A stretch of DNA of 64,000 nucleotides from Oscheius sp. JU75 (GCA_037178855.1 JASJZC010000001.1:1550001-1614000); one strand, 5' to 3'; shown: positions 32,780-46,300, counted from the stretch's first letter. Notes: generated by a model not told the origin, from the letters alone. A program made the numbers and translations.

Positions 32780-33165
32780 AATGTCTGCTTTACCGGTGCC
32801 TCCAATGCCCCCCGATGATGAAGAAATTAATGGTAAGCTTCTATGGGAAAGATCGCCTCGCGCAGAAATAAAATTTCGCAAAGACTGTAAAGGAACAAGG
32901 AATAGTAGTGGAAGCGAGCAACGTTATCAGCACTTTGAGAGGGCCACGTAGATACACCGAGTCGATTAAACACACTGAGAGCATTTAGAAAATAGCGATG
33001 CAACGGTACCAATAATACCACAGGAGGCTCAACAGGATCGACAGGAGGATGAAGCGGTTCCCGACATCGACACCCCCTTGGAACAACTTCCAGCTGCTGG
33101 AAACCATCAAATCCCTCCATTGGTTCGTTCAGTAACAAGGCAATTAACTAGAGCACTTTAGGAGG
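32780..33165 (+). mobile_element. Possible retroelement polyprotein tail remnant
   Basis: A frame at 32996-33160 reads an acidic and Gln-rich stretch (QEAQQDRQEDEAVPDID) ending VRSVTRQLTRAL-stop. The basic ending resembles the tails of Ty3/gypsy Pol proteins, but similarity is weak. No other domain is intact here. Confidence 0.35.
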
Positions 33166-33349
33166 GAGATTAACATCGGATCTCGACTCCTCGATCTTAT
33201 TATCTCGCGGTGCCATATCTCGGTTACAACAAATAATACCTCTAATAAATATTTCATTCTCTGGGAAGCTTAGAATTCGAGTGTACTGTTGTCTTCTTAC
33301 CAGACAAGAGAGACCTCTAGACGTTTTCCTTTATTATTCTCTGCAATCT

Positions 33350-33620
33350 ATGGTATACATACTTCGTCGTCGGAAACGTCCGCCTCGCTCGCAGATTGGC
33401 AGTCGCCAACAAATAGCAGACTACGGTAGCTTAAACTCTCCGAACACGGTAGGCAGTTTCATAGGTTAATTTTCAGAAACAATCCAACAAGGTGGAAGAG
33501 GCCTTGATGCTTATTAGCGAAATCTTGGCACAGGTTTGTAGTCACAAAGTTGCACGTATGTACTGAGACTTCCCTGATATTTAGAAAGACATCAATCGAG
33601 CTAAGCCGTGGGTAAAATGA
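33350..33620 (+). CDS. Candidate small gene with two introns, unknown product
   Basis: Three exons in phase 0 (33350-33448, 33477-33533, 33585-33620) encode 63 residues: a basic start (MVYILRRRKRPPRSQ), a Gln/Ser middle, a short amphipathic helix (VEEALMLISEILAQ) and the end DINRAKPWVK. Introns of 28 and 51 bp use GTAGGC/tttcag and GTTTGT/atttag. The first is very short, near the minimum known. The upstream frame is open too (FLYYSLQSMVYI), so the start may lie further upstream, giving a membrane anchor. I recognise no family. It may be the 3' end of a gene whose 5' part was lost to repeats. Confidence 0.35.
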
Positions 33621-33639
33621 GTGTTCGTTGAACATGTGA

Positions 33640-34800
<1,161 letters not shown>

Positions 34801-35041
34801 AAGCTGCTGATTTTTTTATTGGATTTCTTTTATTTGTATCCTCAGAACACTTCATAGAGCTCCCCCAAACAGTTCCCAGAAGTTTCAAGTGAAAAGTACA
34901 AGAGTTCTTTGACTCTCCGCTCAAGAAATCTCTGCCAACCCATAGAAAATGCATCATTGTGCAGGCGTGTTGGATACAGGCTGGAAGGCTAGAGAACAGA
35001 GGTACCTTTCAAAAGTCAAAACAGATTCTGACAGGAAAAGA

Positions 35042-35047
35042 TTTATT
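35042..35047 (-). terminator. Poly(A) signal of the first macin gene
   Basis: AATAAA on the minus strand starts only 7 bases after the macin stop codon, implying a very short 3' UTR. Confidence 0.55.
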
Positions 35048-35054
35048 AGTAGAA

Positions 35055-35428
35055 TCACAGTCCAAGTGTGCAGGTGATACCTTCATGCCAGCTGCGATCA
35101 TAACTGTAGTGTTTGTCAGAACAGCTGCAATAAGTTAACTGGAAGGTGTGAAGAGAGAACTGACCGACACTGGTAACCTCCAGAGCAAGCCTTGTTCTCG
35201 ACTTTCGCACACTTCCCTCCGTCTTTGTTCTTACACCTCCTACAGTAATCAGGACAGTCTTTCCAAAGAATTCCTGTCCAGAACTGAAGTACAAACATAG
35301 ATGTCAAAACTTTCTCTTACGGAGGTTTGTGGAGTACAACGACTCCAGTTCTTGTAGCAGTCACAGTTGCCCAGAGCAATGAGAGTATAGAGTAAAGCGA
35401 GGGTTAGAATAGTAATAGTTTTTTTCAT
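35055..35428 (-). CDS. Macin-family antimicrobial peptide, copy 1
   Basis: Three exons (35321-35428, 35165-35283, 35055-35124) encode 98 residues. A signal peptide (MKKTITILTLALLYTLIALG) precedes a Cys-rich mature part with CYKNWSRCTPQT, WTGILWKDCPDYC, a Gly/Lys loop and YQCRC, ending in LGL. The C-x5-W-S-R-C start, W-x(n)-C-x3-C centre and CxC near the end are characteristic of macins (theromacin, neuromacin, hydramacin). Macins are secreted, cationic, disulphide-rich peptides known from leeches, Hydra and molluscs, active against bacteria and in nerve repair in leech. Exon boundaries and phases are the same as in copy 2 at 36419-36784, so the two arose by tandem duplication. A poly(A) signal follows the stop almost at once. 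Confidence 0.88.
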
Positions 35429-35429
35429 T

Positions 35430-36418
35430 TTGAACGATAAAGAAACACCAAAGAGAACACTTTATAGACATAACAGGTCAATATTTGGTGAATCACAATT
35501 AGTATTGACTATTCAAACTGCGAACAACAATCTAAATCTGGTTCAAAGAGAGCAGAGCCGCGTTTTGCAGTACAGGTTGCTGGTTAATTTTTATTATAAA
35601 AATTGTAATTTATACTGTTCAATTTCCTTTGTCAAACCATCTATCTTTCCAAGATGCTTTCGCCTCAGATGCCAAGTTGCTCTAACCTTTGCTTGTCATC
35701 TAGTTAATTGACAATTTAGAACGTAATTCGAGAAGTAGTCTGGAGGACTGTCTTCTGTACCAGAGTCGAGTGACCAAAGAGAGGGGGACAGAATATTACT
35801 TACTAACAGTTCATATAAAAGGCACACACATAAACAGCCGGAGCGGGAGCGACCTTAAACTTTAGTCGAGAGAAAACTAAAACCCAACCTTCCTCCGTTT
35901 CTGTACGCGAGGACGCTAACGTGGGCACGGGCCGTGATGGCGGGGCATACAGAACAGAGCGCGTGACAGAAGGTGTTGCTTCTCTTCGTGGCCATGGTCG
36001 CTCCACAAGCAAAAAACAGAAGAATCTCTTCGAAACACGAGTGAGTGACAAAACTATGAGGGGTTATACTGAGTGAAGGGGAACTGGTCACGTCGTAGAG
36101 GGCGAGGAGTAGTCATTTAAAGATGAGACAGATAGGGTGTGAGACCGAGGGAAAGAAGGATATGTCGGGGGTCGACACAAATTTTTGTAGCCTTTTCTAT
36201 CAAGTATTATCCCAGTTGACAAGTCGAGTCAGACGAGACTTAAACAGTTCAAATTGTGGAAAGAGCACGGCGTAAGCGACTGGTAGTAGAGATTTCGTTT
36301 GTCCATATTGCTAAGATACTTTTTTGAAAACTAAGTAAGCAACTGGATGTTGGCTAAAGATTGCAATTTTTTTTCAAGATTCATCGATTCCTTGATCATG
36401 AGAGAAGATTTATGTGAA
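35430..36418. other. Spacer between the macin genes
   Basis: A minus-strand open frame at 35855-36091 (with ..FCHALCSVCPAITARAH) has some Cys but no convincing splice model. 36165-36285 holds part of the TAGAGTTGACAAG repeat family. No other gene is supported. Confidence 0.4.
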
Positions 36419-36784
36419 TCACAATCCCAGCTTACACGTCGTACTTTCAAGCAAGCTGCGATCGTACTTGTAGTATCCGCCCGAGCACCTAGAAAACCAT
36501 CTTTGGAATTGGAGCGAACTGACCGACACTGATAGCCTCCAGAGCATTCTTTGCTCTCTACCTTCTCACACTTTCCCCCGTCCTTGTTCTGGCATCTTCT
36601 ACAGTAATCTGGACAGTCTTTCCAGAGAATACCCGTCCAGAACTAGAAATATTATATCGTCATTTGAAATTCTCTCTCTTACGGCAGTTTGCGGAGTACA
36701 GCGACTCCAATTGTCGTAGCATCCACAGTTGGCCAGAGCAATGAGTGTAGATAGTAAAAGGAATGATAAACTTGTTCTGTTCAT
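36419..36784 (-). CDS. Macin-family antimicrobial peptide, copy 2
   Basis: Three exons (36683-36784, 36524-36642, 36419-36488) encode 96 residues. The signal peptide starts MNRTSLSFLLLSTLIALANC, the mature part has CYDNWSRCTPQT, WTGILWKDCPDYC, CSGGYQCRC and the end LGL. Exon 2 has the same length (119 nt) as in copy 1 and exon 3 is 70 nt in both. Differences concentrate in the signal peptide and the C-terminal exon, where the loop reads GGYYKYDRS instead of DKHYSYDRS, as expected for diverging defence peptides. Family knowledge (secreted, antibacterial) comes from leech and Hydra homologues; activity here is inferred. Confidence 0.88.
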
Positions 36785-38243
36785 TTTGGCGGCTAATGGA
36801 TCAGAAGGAGAGCCATTTTTATACACATCCCTTGTCAATATTTTGCTACACAAACATATTGGGCTCTGGCTGTGAACACAGGAAACAGTCATACCTCACT
36901 GCGCTGATAACAGAACCAAATTTAGTTTTTGTCTGTTGCTGTCTCCCCCAGTACTAGGTAGTAACGTAGCTAATTGGATTTACTAATAACTAGACCGTAC
37001 AAATATCTGGCAGGTTATAAGGACGCCTGGCGGAAGAGCGGTCTGATGTGAGTTTCTCGGGACTCGGGGGGAGGGGGCAGGTCTTATATTGTGTCTTAAG
37101 TGAGAATCGAGGAAATCAAGAGACAGTTATTTTTCTGACAGACTCTTTCGAATTCTGTCATGTCGTAATAGGGTCACTTCATTCTGATTTTTGCCAACTG
37201 TATCACATTACCCCTAGTCTATGTTTCTGAGTTTTATTATTTGCTCAGTTACATACATTTTTCACAAGTTCAGCAGTTGAAAACATCACATCACTTTGCA
37301 CCAGTCATCTGCAAACTGAATTCAAAAGTGATGTTTGCCAGGAGCCACCAGACCTCCCCAAAATAGTACTCCCAGCCTTGATATCAGAGCCAACAAGATC
37401 GAGTCGAATTGATAGAAATCTTTACCTTTTTTTTTAAGAAAGTTTGAAAAAAGGAACAGAAGAGAAACGACTAGATACAATACCGTACGAATGGTTCAAC
37501 ATGATGACTTGAGTTGGTTGGTTGGTATAAAGATATGGTTGATTATGCTAGTATACTCTTCTTGAATATCTACTGTGAGCACGTCGATATTGATTAGTAA
37601 TTTCTGTTCTGTGCACCAGAGGCTGGGAGAGAGAGAGAGAGAGAGAGAAAGGGATAAGGCACAACGAGTCAAAGGATTGGGCACTTGACGTTAGAACAGA
37701 AAAGTTTCTTCACCTGACTTCTTTTAGTTTTTTTAAGCTTTTCCCTGAACCCACTGTTTACTGTGGTTACTGATGTTGGCTTCCCTTCTGTTTATGCCTT
37801 TTCGTAGCATTTTAGCTGCCCATGATTGATATGTTAACGAAATAAAGCCACGGAATGCCTGAAGTTCTGCAGGGGAGTAGCTAGAGCCGGTACCACAATG
37901 GCTTCCGAGGACGAGTCCATGAAGCAGCCACCTCCTCTGCTCTCCGTAATCTCCTCATACATTTCTTGTTGAGATGAGACAAAAAGAAAGATGTACAGTG
38001 AAGGGATGGCGAGAGCCTCGCCGATCCAGTTGACCATGTCAGTTTCGTCAACCCCAAGGGACGAGATGAAGAGTTCGACCAAAATGTCCGAATAGGAATG
38101 ACTGGAACGGTAACTGAACTGTCGAGGATGTCGCCAATTGGTCATACCAGTGATGAATCTCCCGGATGAACTTGATCTAGTGCCCAGCTTTGCCCCTTTG
38201 TGCGCGCGGAGATATCCAATCAAGACAGGAATAAAAAAAAGAA
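36785..38243. other. Spacer with an unassigned minus-strand open frame
   Basis: 37834-38223 (-) is open for 129 codons with gene-like codon use (..GVDETDMVNWIGEALAIPS..), just downstream of eEF1G on the same strand, but starts without ATG and matches nothing I know. A (GA)n tract is at 37628-37650. The rest is AT-rich and featureless. Confidence 0.3.
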
Positions 38244-38275
38244 TTTATTGACAAACAAGACGAGAAACGTACGAC

Positions 38276-39948
38276 TTATTTGAAAATTTTGGATTGGTTG
38301 AACTTCTTACCGGCAAAGTCGCCCTCCTCCAGCAGGTACTCGTTGATCATCTTCTTCGTGGCCTCGTCGTCGGGGTTCAGCTTCGTCCATGTGTAAGATT
38401 CGTAGTCGACCTGAAAGAGGCTCATGTTCAAGATTGAGAAAAAAAGGCGTACCTGCCAGTCGGGAGAGAGACTGAAGGCCAGCTCCTGTCCCCGCCAGAC
38501 CCAGATTCCGGAGATTGTCGAGGCGTTGTTCTCTCCGAAGAGGCACATCGTTGCGAAGGCGTTCTTGTTCAGCTTTTCCAGACGCTGGAACATGCCTAAA
38601 AAAAAGAGGTATTGCCGGAAAAAATCTAACCTCCGATGAGATTGCAGCTCATGAAGATGAGTCCAAGCTCCTCCGGATACTTGTACTCGCACTTCCAGAT
38701 AGAGTAGTTTTGTTTGTCGAAATTCTCCCAGAAGAAGGGAATGGCCTTGGTCGCGGTGTCCTCGTTCGAGTAGACGCGCTTAAAGTTGTCCAGATTGAAG
38801 GTGCCCTTGGGCATGGCGGCGAACGGATCTTTAGCCTCCTCCTTTGGAGCAGCCTCTTCGTCGGCGTCATCATGAGCGGCGGCCTTTGGAGCTGGCTTCT
38901 TCTGTTCTTTCTTCTCTTCCTTCTTGGGCTCCTCATTCTTCACCGATTTGCCAAACTTGGTCGCGAATTCCTTGAACTTGGTCTCTGAAAACGGGACTTG
39001 TTAGAGAGAACACTAAGAGCTAGACTATGCCTTTCGTTCAACATAAGAACTACGCCACGGAGAGTCTAGCTCAACTCTCGTCTCTCCGAATCAATGCGCC
39101 GGAGGCAGCTTCTCCAATAACTGGAGAGGACTGCCTTGGAAGCATGATCCTGCTCTCTCACCACTGTAACACCTGTCATCCAACCGGGATGACCTGCTGA
39201 CTATGCAGTGAACCAATAACAGTACAGAAGGCAAACTGACCATCAAACGATGAGGCGCTGCTGCACAGCTGCACAGCTCCGACGACTTCCTTGACGACGG
39301 GCTGGGCACAGACGGTCTTGAACCAGCGTGTGACGTTGGTGAGCTTCTTCTGGGCGGCCGAGTCGAGGACATGCTGAAAATGGTTCGTTGACTGAGAACG
39401 GCAAGCGGTCATACTTGGAATGCCGGGAGAAGATCCAGAGCCACGGAGACGTCGGCGAAGGAGAGACGCTCACCGACCAAGTAGGTCCTGCTGAGAAGGA
39501 TGTTGTTGAAGATGGTCAACTGGGCGAACAGCTCCGTCTTATAGGCATCGGTGTTCTTCTGACCAATGTTGGCGGCCGAGACGGATGGGAGGACGTATCC
39601 GAGAATGTTGGGCAGGAGAGATCCCTCGGCCCAGACCAGCCACTGAACAATTTCAGGCATCTAAAATTGACTGGTTATATGAAATATTGAAAGAAAACTA
39701 ACCTTGTTTCCGAGAAGGTGAAGAGAAATGGACTCGGCTCCAAAAAGATCCACATCTCCCTCGAACGCGGGAGTCTAAAACCAAGATGTATAGAAGAAAT
39801 GAAGATAGCTTACCACGCCAAGAGGGAATTTGGAGGCTGGTGCCTCGAGTCCAGCCAGCTGCACATCTGCCTTGGCCATCTTGGCAGCGACGAGGACCTT
39901 TTGCGTCTTGAAGCTGTCCTTGGCTCCGTAGATCTTGCTAGGGGCCAT
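38276..39948 (-). CDS. EEF1G: Elongation factor 1-gamma (GST-like N-terminus, EF1G domain)
   Basis: Seven exons (39814-39948, 39703-39774, 39415-39660, 39241-39373, 38631-38984, 38453-38595, 38276-38410) encode 405 residues; human is 437. The N-terminal GST-like part includes [46 protein letters not shown] and RWFKTV. A Lys/Glu-rich linker ([20 protein letters not shown]) follows, then the conserved EF1G C-terminal domain: [43 protein letters not shown] and [19 protein letters not shown]. The protein anchors the eEF1B guanine-exchange complex. All phases fit. An acceptor (tttgcag) lies 13 bases before the ATG. AATAAA on the minus strand is at 38244-38249. Confidence 0.97.
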
Positions 39949-40386
39949 TTTTATGGGTTTTCTGCAAAATTTGGATTATTTGGACGGTCAATGGATTGGA
40001 GGATGCAATAAGAATGTGGGAATAGGACTAAAATGGGTCCATGAGTATACCGTAGACTTATTGAATTGCAGGGAAGTCGTGACGGGATCATGTGAAGATT
40101 TTTGAGTTTGCGCGCGAATTTCAGTTTTGTTAACCTTCATTTATATCCCTCCTTCGATTCTGTCTCGTTTTTTGGAACTTTTATTCTACCGGAGACTAGT
40201 TGCTAAAAAAAACCTGTAGACAACAGTTGAGAAACATCGTGACTCTGCTAGATGAGGCATACCGTCTCTTTTCCACATTATTCTCCAATTCTCCTTGTTT
40301 ATGGTGGCTTCGGTCATCTGAAGGTCTTGTCTGCCCTAATCTGCAAATCAGCACCTTTAGAAGTTTAAATATAGCAGTTTAGAGGC

Positions 40387-40940
40387 ATGGCGGCACTGTC
40401 GGATGAGGAGGTGGAACTTCAACAGGAAAATGCAAACGACCTGCGCTTCAATGCAGGTTTGTATCTTCTCCCTCCTCCATTTGACTGACAAATTGAGAAT
40501 TTGAGCGAGAGGAGTCGACGACCCTGCTGATTTCGGAGGTCTTCCTCTATCTTGATCATCGACGCCAGGAAAACGACGAGAAGGAAGAGATGCATGATCT
40601 TTCAGAGGTAGGCATTTGATTTTTTGGGTAGGAAAATGGCTGACAGGCATTCATCAAAACGCTGGACTACTCTCGCCGAATGGGTCGCTTCAAGAATCGC
40701 GAAACGATCCGTTCAATCCGAAAGGTCTTCGCCCTCTCGAAAAAGCCCTTTCACAAGTACGAAGTCGCGCAGCTCGGTAATCTCTGTCCCGATAACGCTG
40801 AGGAGGCCAAGGTCTGTTCCTTTTTTTTCGCTAATATAATGAATTTTCAGTCCCTCATCCCTTCCCTCCAGAGCAAGATAGAAGACGCCGAGCTGGAAAG
40901 CCTGCTTCAAGAGATGCACAGTCATAAGAACTTCCAATAG
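40387..40940 (+). CDS. POLR2D: RPB4, RNA polymerase II subunit D
   Basis: Four exons (40387-40456, 40498-40607, 40647-40811, 40851-40940) encode 144 residues; human is 142. Recognisable are TTLLISEVFLYLDHRR, the MHDLSEAFIKTLDYSRRMGRFKNRETI segment (read across the exon 2/3 junction), [27 protein letters not shown] and the C-terminal helix DAELESLLQEM. RPB4 forms the Pol II stalk with RPB7. The acceptor 'gcagtttag' lies six bases before the ATG. No AATAAA follows, and another acceptor (aattgcag) occurs only 77 bp after the stop, ahead of a new ATG. Confidence 0.97.
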
Positions 40941-41052
40941 CTACTATTTTGCCTTATATTCATCACTAAATCCTTTTTTCGTCTACTCTCTCTTCAATTT
41001 AGAGCTCATAATTGCAGATACGGTAAGCTGGATGCTTTGACTGGCCGAAGGC

Positions 41053-41167
41053 ATGGCCAGCGCGGTCGAGCTCGCCATCGATGAGAACAAGAAGCTGCTG
41101 GGATGGTGCAAAATCTGATTAAATTGCCAAAAAAATTGCTACAGGACCCCGATAAGGTTTTCATCAG
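41053..41167 (+). CDS. Start of a possible operon-downstream gene, unknown product
   Basis: An ATG lies 35 bases after the acceptor 'aattgcag' (41010-41017). Exon 1 reads MASAVELAIDENKKLL; a second exon, 41145-41167, after 'gctacag' reads either DPDKVFIR or, with a donor at GGATG/GTGCAA, WTPIRFSS. Donor choice and further exons could not be settled, and I know no matching family. The main support is position: just 112 bp after the POLR2D stop on the same strand. Confidence 0.3.
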
Positions 41168-41696
41168 GTAGGTCTGAGTCGATAGAACGGCTGCGGAGAA
41201 ACGAGCAGTGACTGATGGGTGAAATCATGGGGAGGCGGTGAGTTTTCTTCGATAATAATTAGCCATGATCCAAAGCCGAGTCTAAAAGCCTGGCGACTGA
41301 TTTGTCTGGGAGAGCAGGAAAGTGATATCGTTGCGAGAGAGATCTTCCGCTGAACATTCGCCGCCACTTTCCGCCTTTCTCGTCGCCTTGCCGCTGTATC
41401 TGCTTATTTTCTTTTCATAGAAATCAATTAAATGCCATTTGTATTGGAATGGCACCGTCAGACTATGATTATACTTACCATTTCGAGTCTTTCAGGTCGC
41501 TAACAGACGTAACGACAGTCATTGACAGAAATGGGGCAGAGAGACAGTTTCAGCTTGAGCGAGAGAGCGTTGTGGAACAGTGGCGAAGGGATAGACTCTT
41601 ACCGTTCCACATACACTGTCCCTCTCCCTATCCCTTAGGTAAAGTTCAATGTTATGTTCATTTTGTACAATATATCCGTCTTTGTCTCTATTATTA

Positions 41697-44600
41697 TCAC
41701 AGCTCCTCTCGTTCTCGCTTCATCTTCTGCAGATCCGCTGCCAGCTGCTCCACTGTGGACAGCAGCGTCTGCAGCATCTCCGTCTCCCGTGTATGTGTCG
41801 TCTCCGACACTTGACCCGTTGACAATCTGTAACTTTCAGGTTAATTCTCATCGTAGTGGGATAGAGACATATAGAGACAGAGAGAAACAGACATAGCCAG
41901 AGATATGGATAGAGACAAAGAGTCAGAAAAACAGTGCAATGCCTACCTCTTGGAAAGTGTCTGAATGTCCGTCCTCAGAGGACCAAGATCGGCCGTTTGT
42001 CCTGTCGGCCTAAAAAGGAGCAGGATCTGGAGAAGACAGAGTCCGGCCAGGAGACAGATGATAATCCGTATGTAGAGCGAGTAGTCCGGCTGAACAATCG
42101 GGACTGCATGACTTGACTGGAGCATTGACTTGACTGGAGAGAGTCGCTGTTCCAAGGCCGGAGGAGCTACTGTCGTCCTATTGGGAGTCTCTGGGCTCGG
42201 ATCCTCGACCGAACTGGCCACACTGTCTCTGTCATCATTCTCCGTAGTCAGCATGGTGTTCGTGGTCCGGATGGCACATTCCTTCTTGAGCGTCGTCTCC
42301 AGAGCAGTGTAGTGCTGCTCCAGACCCTGGTAGGTACTCTTCTCGATATAGCCCTTGACCATGCTCCAGATCGTCTTCTTGTAGTTTAGACCGCCGTGGA
42401 CCTTGAGACGTGTCTGACCGCTTCCGCCGACCCGTGTGAGACAGTAGTTGCAGTTGACTGTAAAGTGGTCGGCATACGGCACACCAGAGTTCTGCGTCTC
42501 CTGGAAATGCGTTCGATTGACTGGGACATGGCAGAGAGACAGAGAGAAGCAGAGATACTACGAGACAGAGAAATAGCGAAACATCGAAAAAGAAAGACAG
42601 ATACAGAGGCACAGAGAGGTAGAGAGAGCGAGACAGAGAGGAGGAGAGCTCACCTTGTGCACAACGACTACATCCATCTGCTCGTCCAGGTGCTGTATCG
42701 TCTGTTTTTCCGTCACCACGCAGTTTTTCGGCGCCATCGCATGATTCAGTTCCATCGTATAGGTACAGATGCGGCCCTCCACGCCGTCCTTGTCTTTGGC
42801 CCAAGCCGAGGCCTCGTAGCCCGTGTTGCGGAGGACCTGATTGAACTTTTGGCTCCAGGGTTCATCATGGAAGACCAGACGGTACAGCTCGCCGACGCTG
42901 AGCGGGAAAACGGCATCGAGAAGCAGACGGCCAAAGTGATCCGAACAGGGACAGTTGGCATCTACTAGATCCTCGACTGAACTGGCACTGGACATCTGAT
43001 CCTGACCGCCCTCTGGAACTGGTGCAAAATCCAGAGAGGGCGAGGCGAGCGATGACGGTAGAGAAATTCCTTCCAGGGGACTGAAATATGAAAGGTTCGT
43101 GACTCTCAGTATCTCTATCTCTTTATCCCTCTATCTCTCTCTGTGTCAATACCGATACGGACGCAAACAGTTGCGGTCAGAAAGATGATTCATGTCCCGA
43201 ATAAACTATAAGACCCATTTTTCTGGTTTTTGTTTCAAAAGCAGCTCGTTTCTTTAATATTAAAATTGCCTAGTTCAAGAAAATAGATCACCCATTTGGA
43301 AGCAGTTTCGAGGCGAGGATACTAGCCAAAATCATACATCAGGTGGCTCTGAAGAAGGAAAATAGCTACGTAGTCATGTTTACAGAAAGAGTCACATCTA
43401 AACGGGTACGCAATTTAGCGTCCAGTACTAATATTTGTTCTGGAAGAAGGCTCGCGAGCTGGGGGGACCGTTTTTCATCGTTGCTAATGCTATTTATGGA
43501 GACTCACGTAAAGAGAAGGGTTCTCTTAGAATTTTTGACAAAAATAAAGACGAACCTTGAAGCTGACGACCGGATCCCGTCTCCTCCACGATGACGACCG
43601 TTGCTCACAGGCTGAAAATGGCTGCGTATAGTTGGGCTTTGGAATCTGGAGAATGGGGCCTATACACACTGTAAAAAATAGAAAAGAGCCGAGACTGTCT
43701 CGACCGTCCAATAGATTGTGGTACGGGGTGCAAACAGAGCGAGAGGCCAGTCTCCGACGAGACAGTCGACACGCTAGACCGAAGGAAAGGAGACAGACAA
43801 TGATGTCCTAGCAACCGCCATGTTGAACAACTACCTGGGAGAGTAGCAAAAATACAGATATTTGTTTGTTCAACTGTTTGCACAGCCCAGCTGATGTCTG
43901 GGTCTTTCAATTTATTAGGACAGAGAGACAGACTACAGAAAATCTGAATGACCGAGACCCGGAAGGAATAAACGAGGGAAAACCGAAAGGACACGTGTTT
44001 GAGCGCCGACGGCAACGGAAAATGAATAAAGAAAAGGGGAACGAAGGTCGATCAATGGGCGAGCCGAAGTGAGTGGAAGACGCGAAGAACAATGAGATTT
44101 TTGGACAGACATTCTTACCCTTTTCTTGACTCTTTTAGTGATTCGTTGCATCTTTGGTAAGGGAGAGAAGGGTGGTGAAAGATGCTCGGCAGGAATGATT
44201 CCTCGTTGACTCTTATCACAAAAGGGAAAGGTACGGAAGACTCTTTGACTAAGCTATCATAAACAAAGAGAGAAGGGCTCACAGAAACGTCACTCTCTTC
44301 CGGAATACTGTGGTTTCTGGAAGTCAGAGAAACCGGGAAACTGAGAGACAAAGAGACATAGAAGTGCCTACCTTCTCAAGTGGCGAATTGATCTGCTGCC
44401 TTTCCGGATTCATCTTTTCCCACATCTCTTCCGGCGAGACAACTGCTCCACCCTCGACAGCCTTGTGGACGAGAGACAGAGCCGTCGATGTCTTCTCCCG
44501 ATTGACAAACGAGGCGAAAAAGTACTTTTCCTGCTTTACTGTCTCTATCTGAAATACTCTTGTCTCTGCGAGATGGCTAAAGAGCTGTACCTGGATGGAG

Positions 44601-46259
44601 TTGGGGAAGATCAAGGCGGCCTTCTCCTTAGTAATGACAGCTACTTGGTCGATTGGGATGGCCAGACGCGTCTCCCAGCCGAGAATGTTCGCATGGAAGC
44701 AGATGTGTCGCTGACTGATATACATTCTGCCCTGGCAGAGAATCTCGCGCTGGTAGGCACAGCTGAATGAGATGAGGAAGAGGTCGTCGTCGGGCACCAC
44801 GTTGCCGAACAGCTTGCGATATTGGGCATTGCGTTCCTGGTAGTTGGGGTGAAGGAGCTTCTTAAAGAGGTTCTTGTTCCGTTCTGAGGAGAAGTACTTC
44901 TTCTTCTTGACTGTCTGTCGTGGCACGTCGTCACCATCGTTGCTGGAATCGGATAGTTAAGGGTGAGAGTGACAGTGACAGAAATATGTAGAGCCACTAA
45001 CCGCTGCCAGAAAACCATCAATGTTAGTAGGGGACGAGAGGGGACAAGTGTCTATTACTGTGTCTTCAATTTCAGGGTTTAATTAGAAAGGAACTACTGC
45101 AAAGAGCAAAAGCTTTTTGCTTTGTTTTGCGAATTCACAAGACACGAATAGAAAGCATTACATACTGTAGCTCTCTGAATAGAAGTACTGCGACACAGAG
45201 TCACTGTCAACATGTCTTTCTGTCTCACTGTCTCTCTGTTTCCCTGTCTCTTTCCTCACTTACCCTTTCCTATCATTGCTCGAATTGCTACTAAAACTTC
45301 CAGGCGACCTCAACTCCTCACTCGGCGTGAAACTGATTGCATTCCTCTCATTCAACAGCGTGTCTGACGAGATCGTCCTGAAACATTCCAATGGCTACAG
45401 TAACCCAAAGCAGCGACTACTTTCTCAACCGGGTCGTCGTGCTCGTCTCATCTTCCGACAGAGCATTCCTACTCTCATTGAAGCCGAGACGTGTTGGCCG
45501 CGAGACCATCTACCCGAAGCTAGGAGTAAACAGATAGTTTTTGAAGGAGAGACAGAGATAAAGTGTGTCAACAAAGAAACCTACAGTTTGGGAGCAGAGC
45601 GGCTCCTTCTACGGAGCAGAAGATGCATGAATGATTGGATCAAGTGGGCCTAGACTATGTGAGACGCATAATTGTGATCGCTGCTCTTATCAGACATTCT
45701 GCTCGGACGGATGGAATTGGAGCAGAATGTGACTTTGGATTGGAGCAAGTGGAAGTGAATCAGAGAGACCGACAGCGACAGAGAGACCTACAGTGAGACA
45801 GAGAGACAGAGTTTTACGCCTATATCTGAAGCTCCAACCTTGCAACTTCCTCCCATTTCGAAACCCCCGGTCTGGCCACTTGGTCTGATAACGGTCATAA
45901 CTATACTCTGAATGACAAACATGCAAAAGTTTTCCGTTCCGTTCTGTGATGTCATTTTGACGCGATTACACATATTTCCTCAAATTCACAAATTTCCTCG
46001 AATCTATTGCGCCATTGCTTGGTGACATTCCGTACAGAGCGTCCGTAAAGGAAACAGGACATTTCGGGGTCAACGTGACATTTTTGAACTTCACTCGATT
46101 TGAGTTGGTTTTTGTTGCCATCTGTGACTTCCGTAATTCATCTGGTGGCTATTTTGAGATGTAACTCGCAAAATTAGAGCTGCAAACGAGAGAAAACGCG
46201 TTAGAAGTGAGTACAAAATAATACTTAATCGAGAAAGTTTGTTTTTTGACCCGTGATAT

Positions 46260-46300
<41 letters not shown>

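Larger units (their letters stand above)
26652..33349. repeat. Repeat-dense zone, no intact gene recognised
   Basis: Most of this 6.7-kb stretch is made of copies of the double-hairpin repeat (listed separately), 27830-28030-type repeats, and degenerate retroelement pieces. Many small open frames exist but none has supporting splice phases or motifs. Confidence 0.55.

Noticed and set aside
35855..36091. Cys-containing minus-strand frame as a third macin or other secreted peptide
   Set aside because: No macin motif, no signal peptide in frame with a good ATG, and no splice partner.
45276..45653. 125-codon plus-strand frame
   Set aside because: It is antisense to GRAMD1 exon 3, which is supported by phase on both sides.
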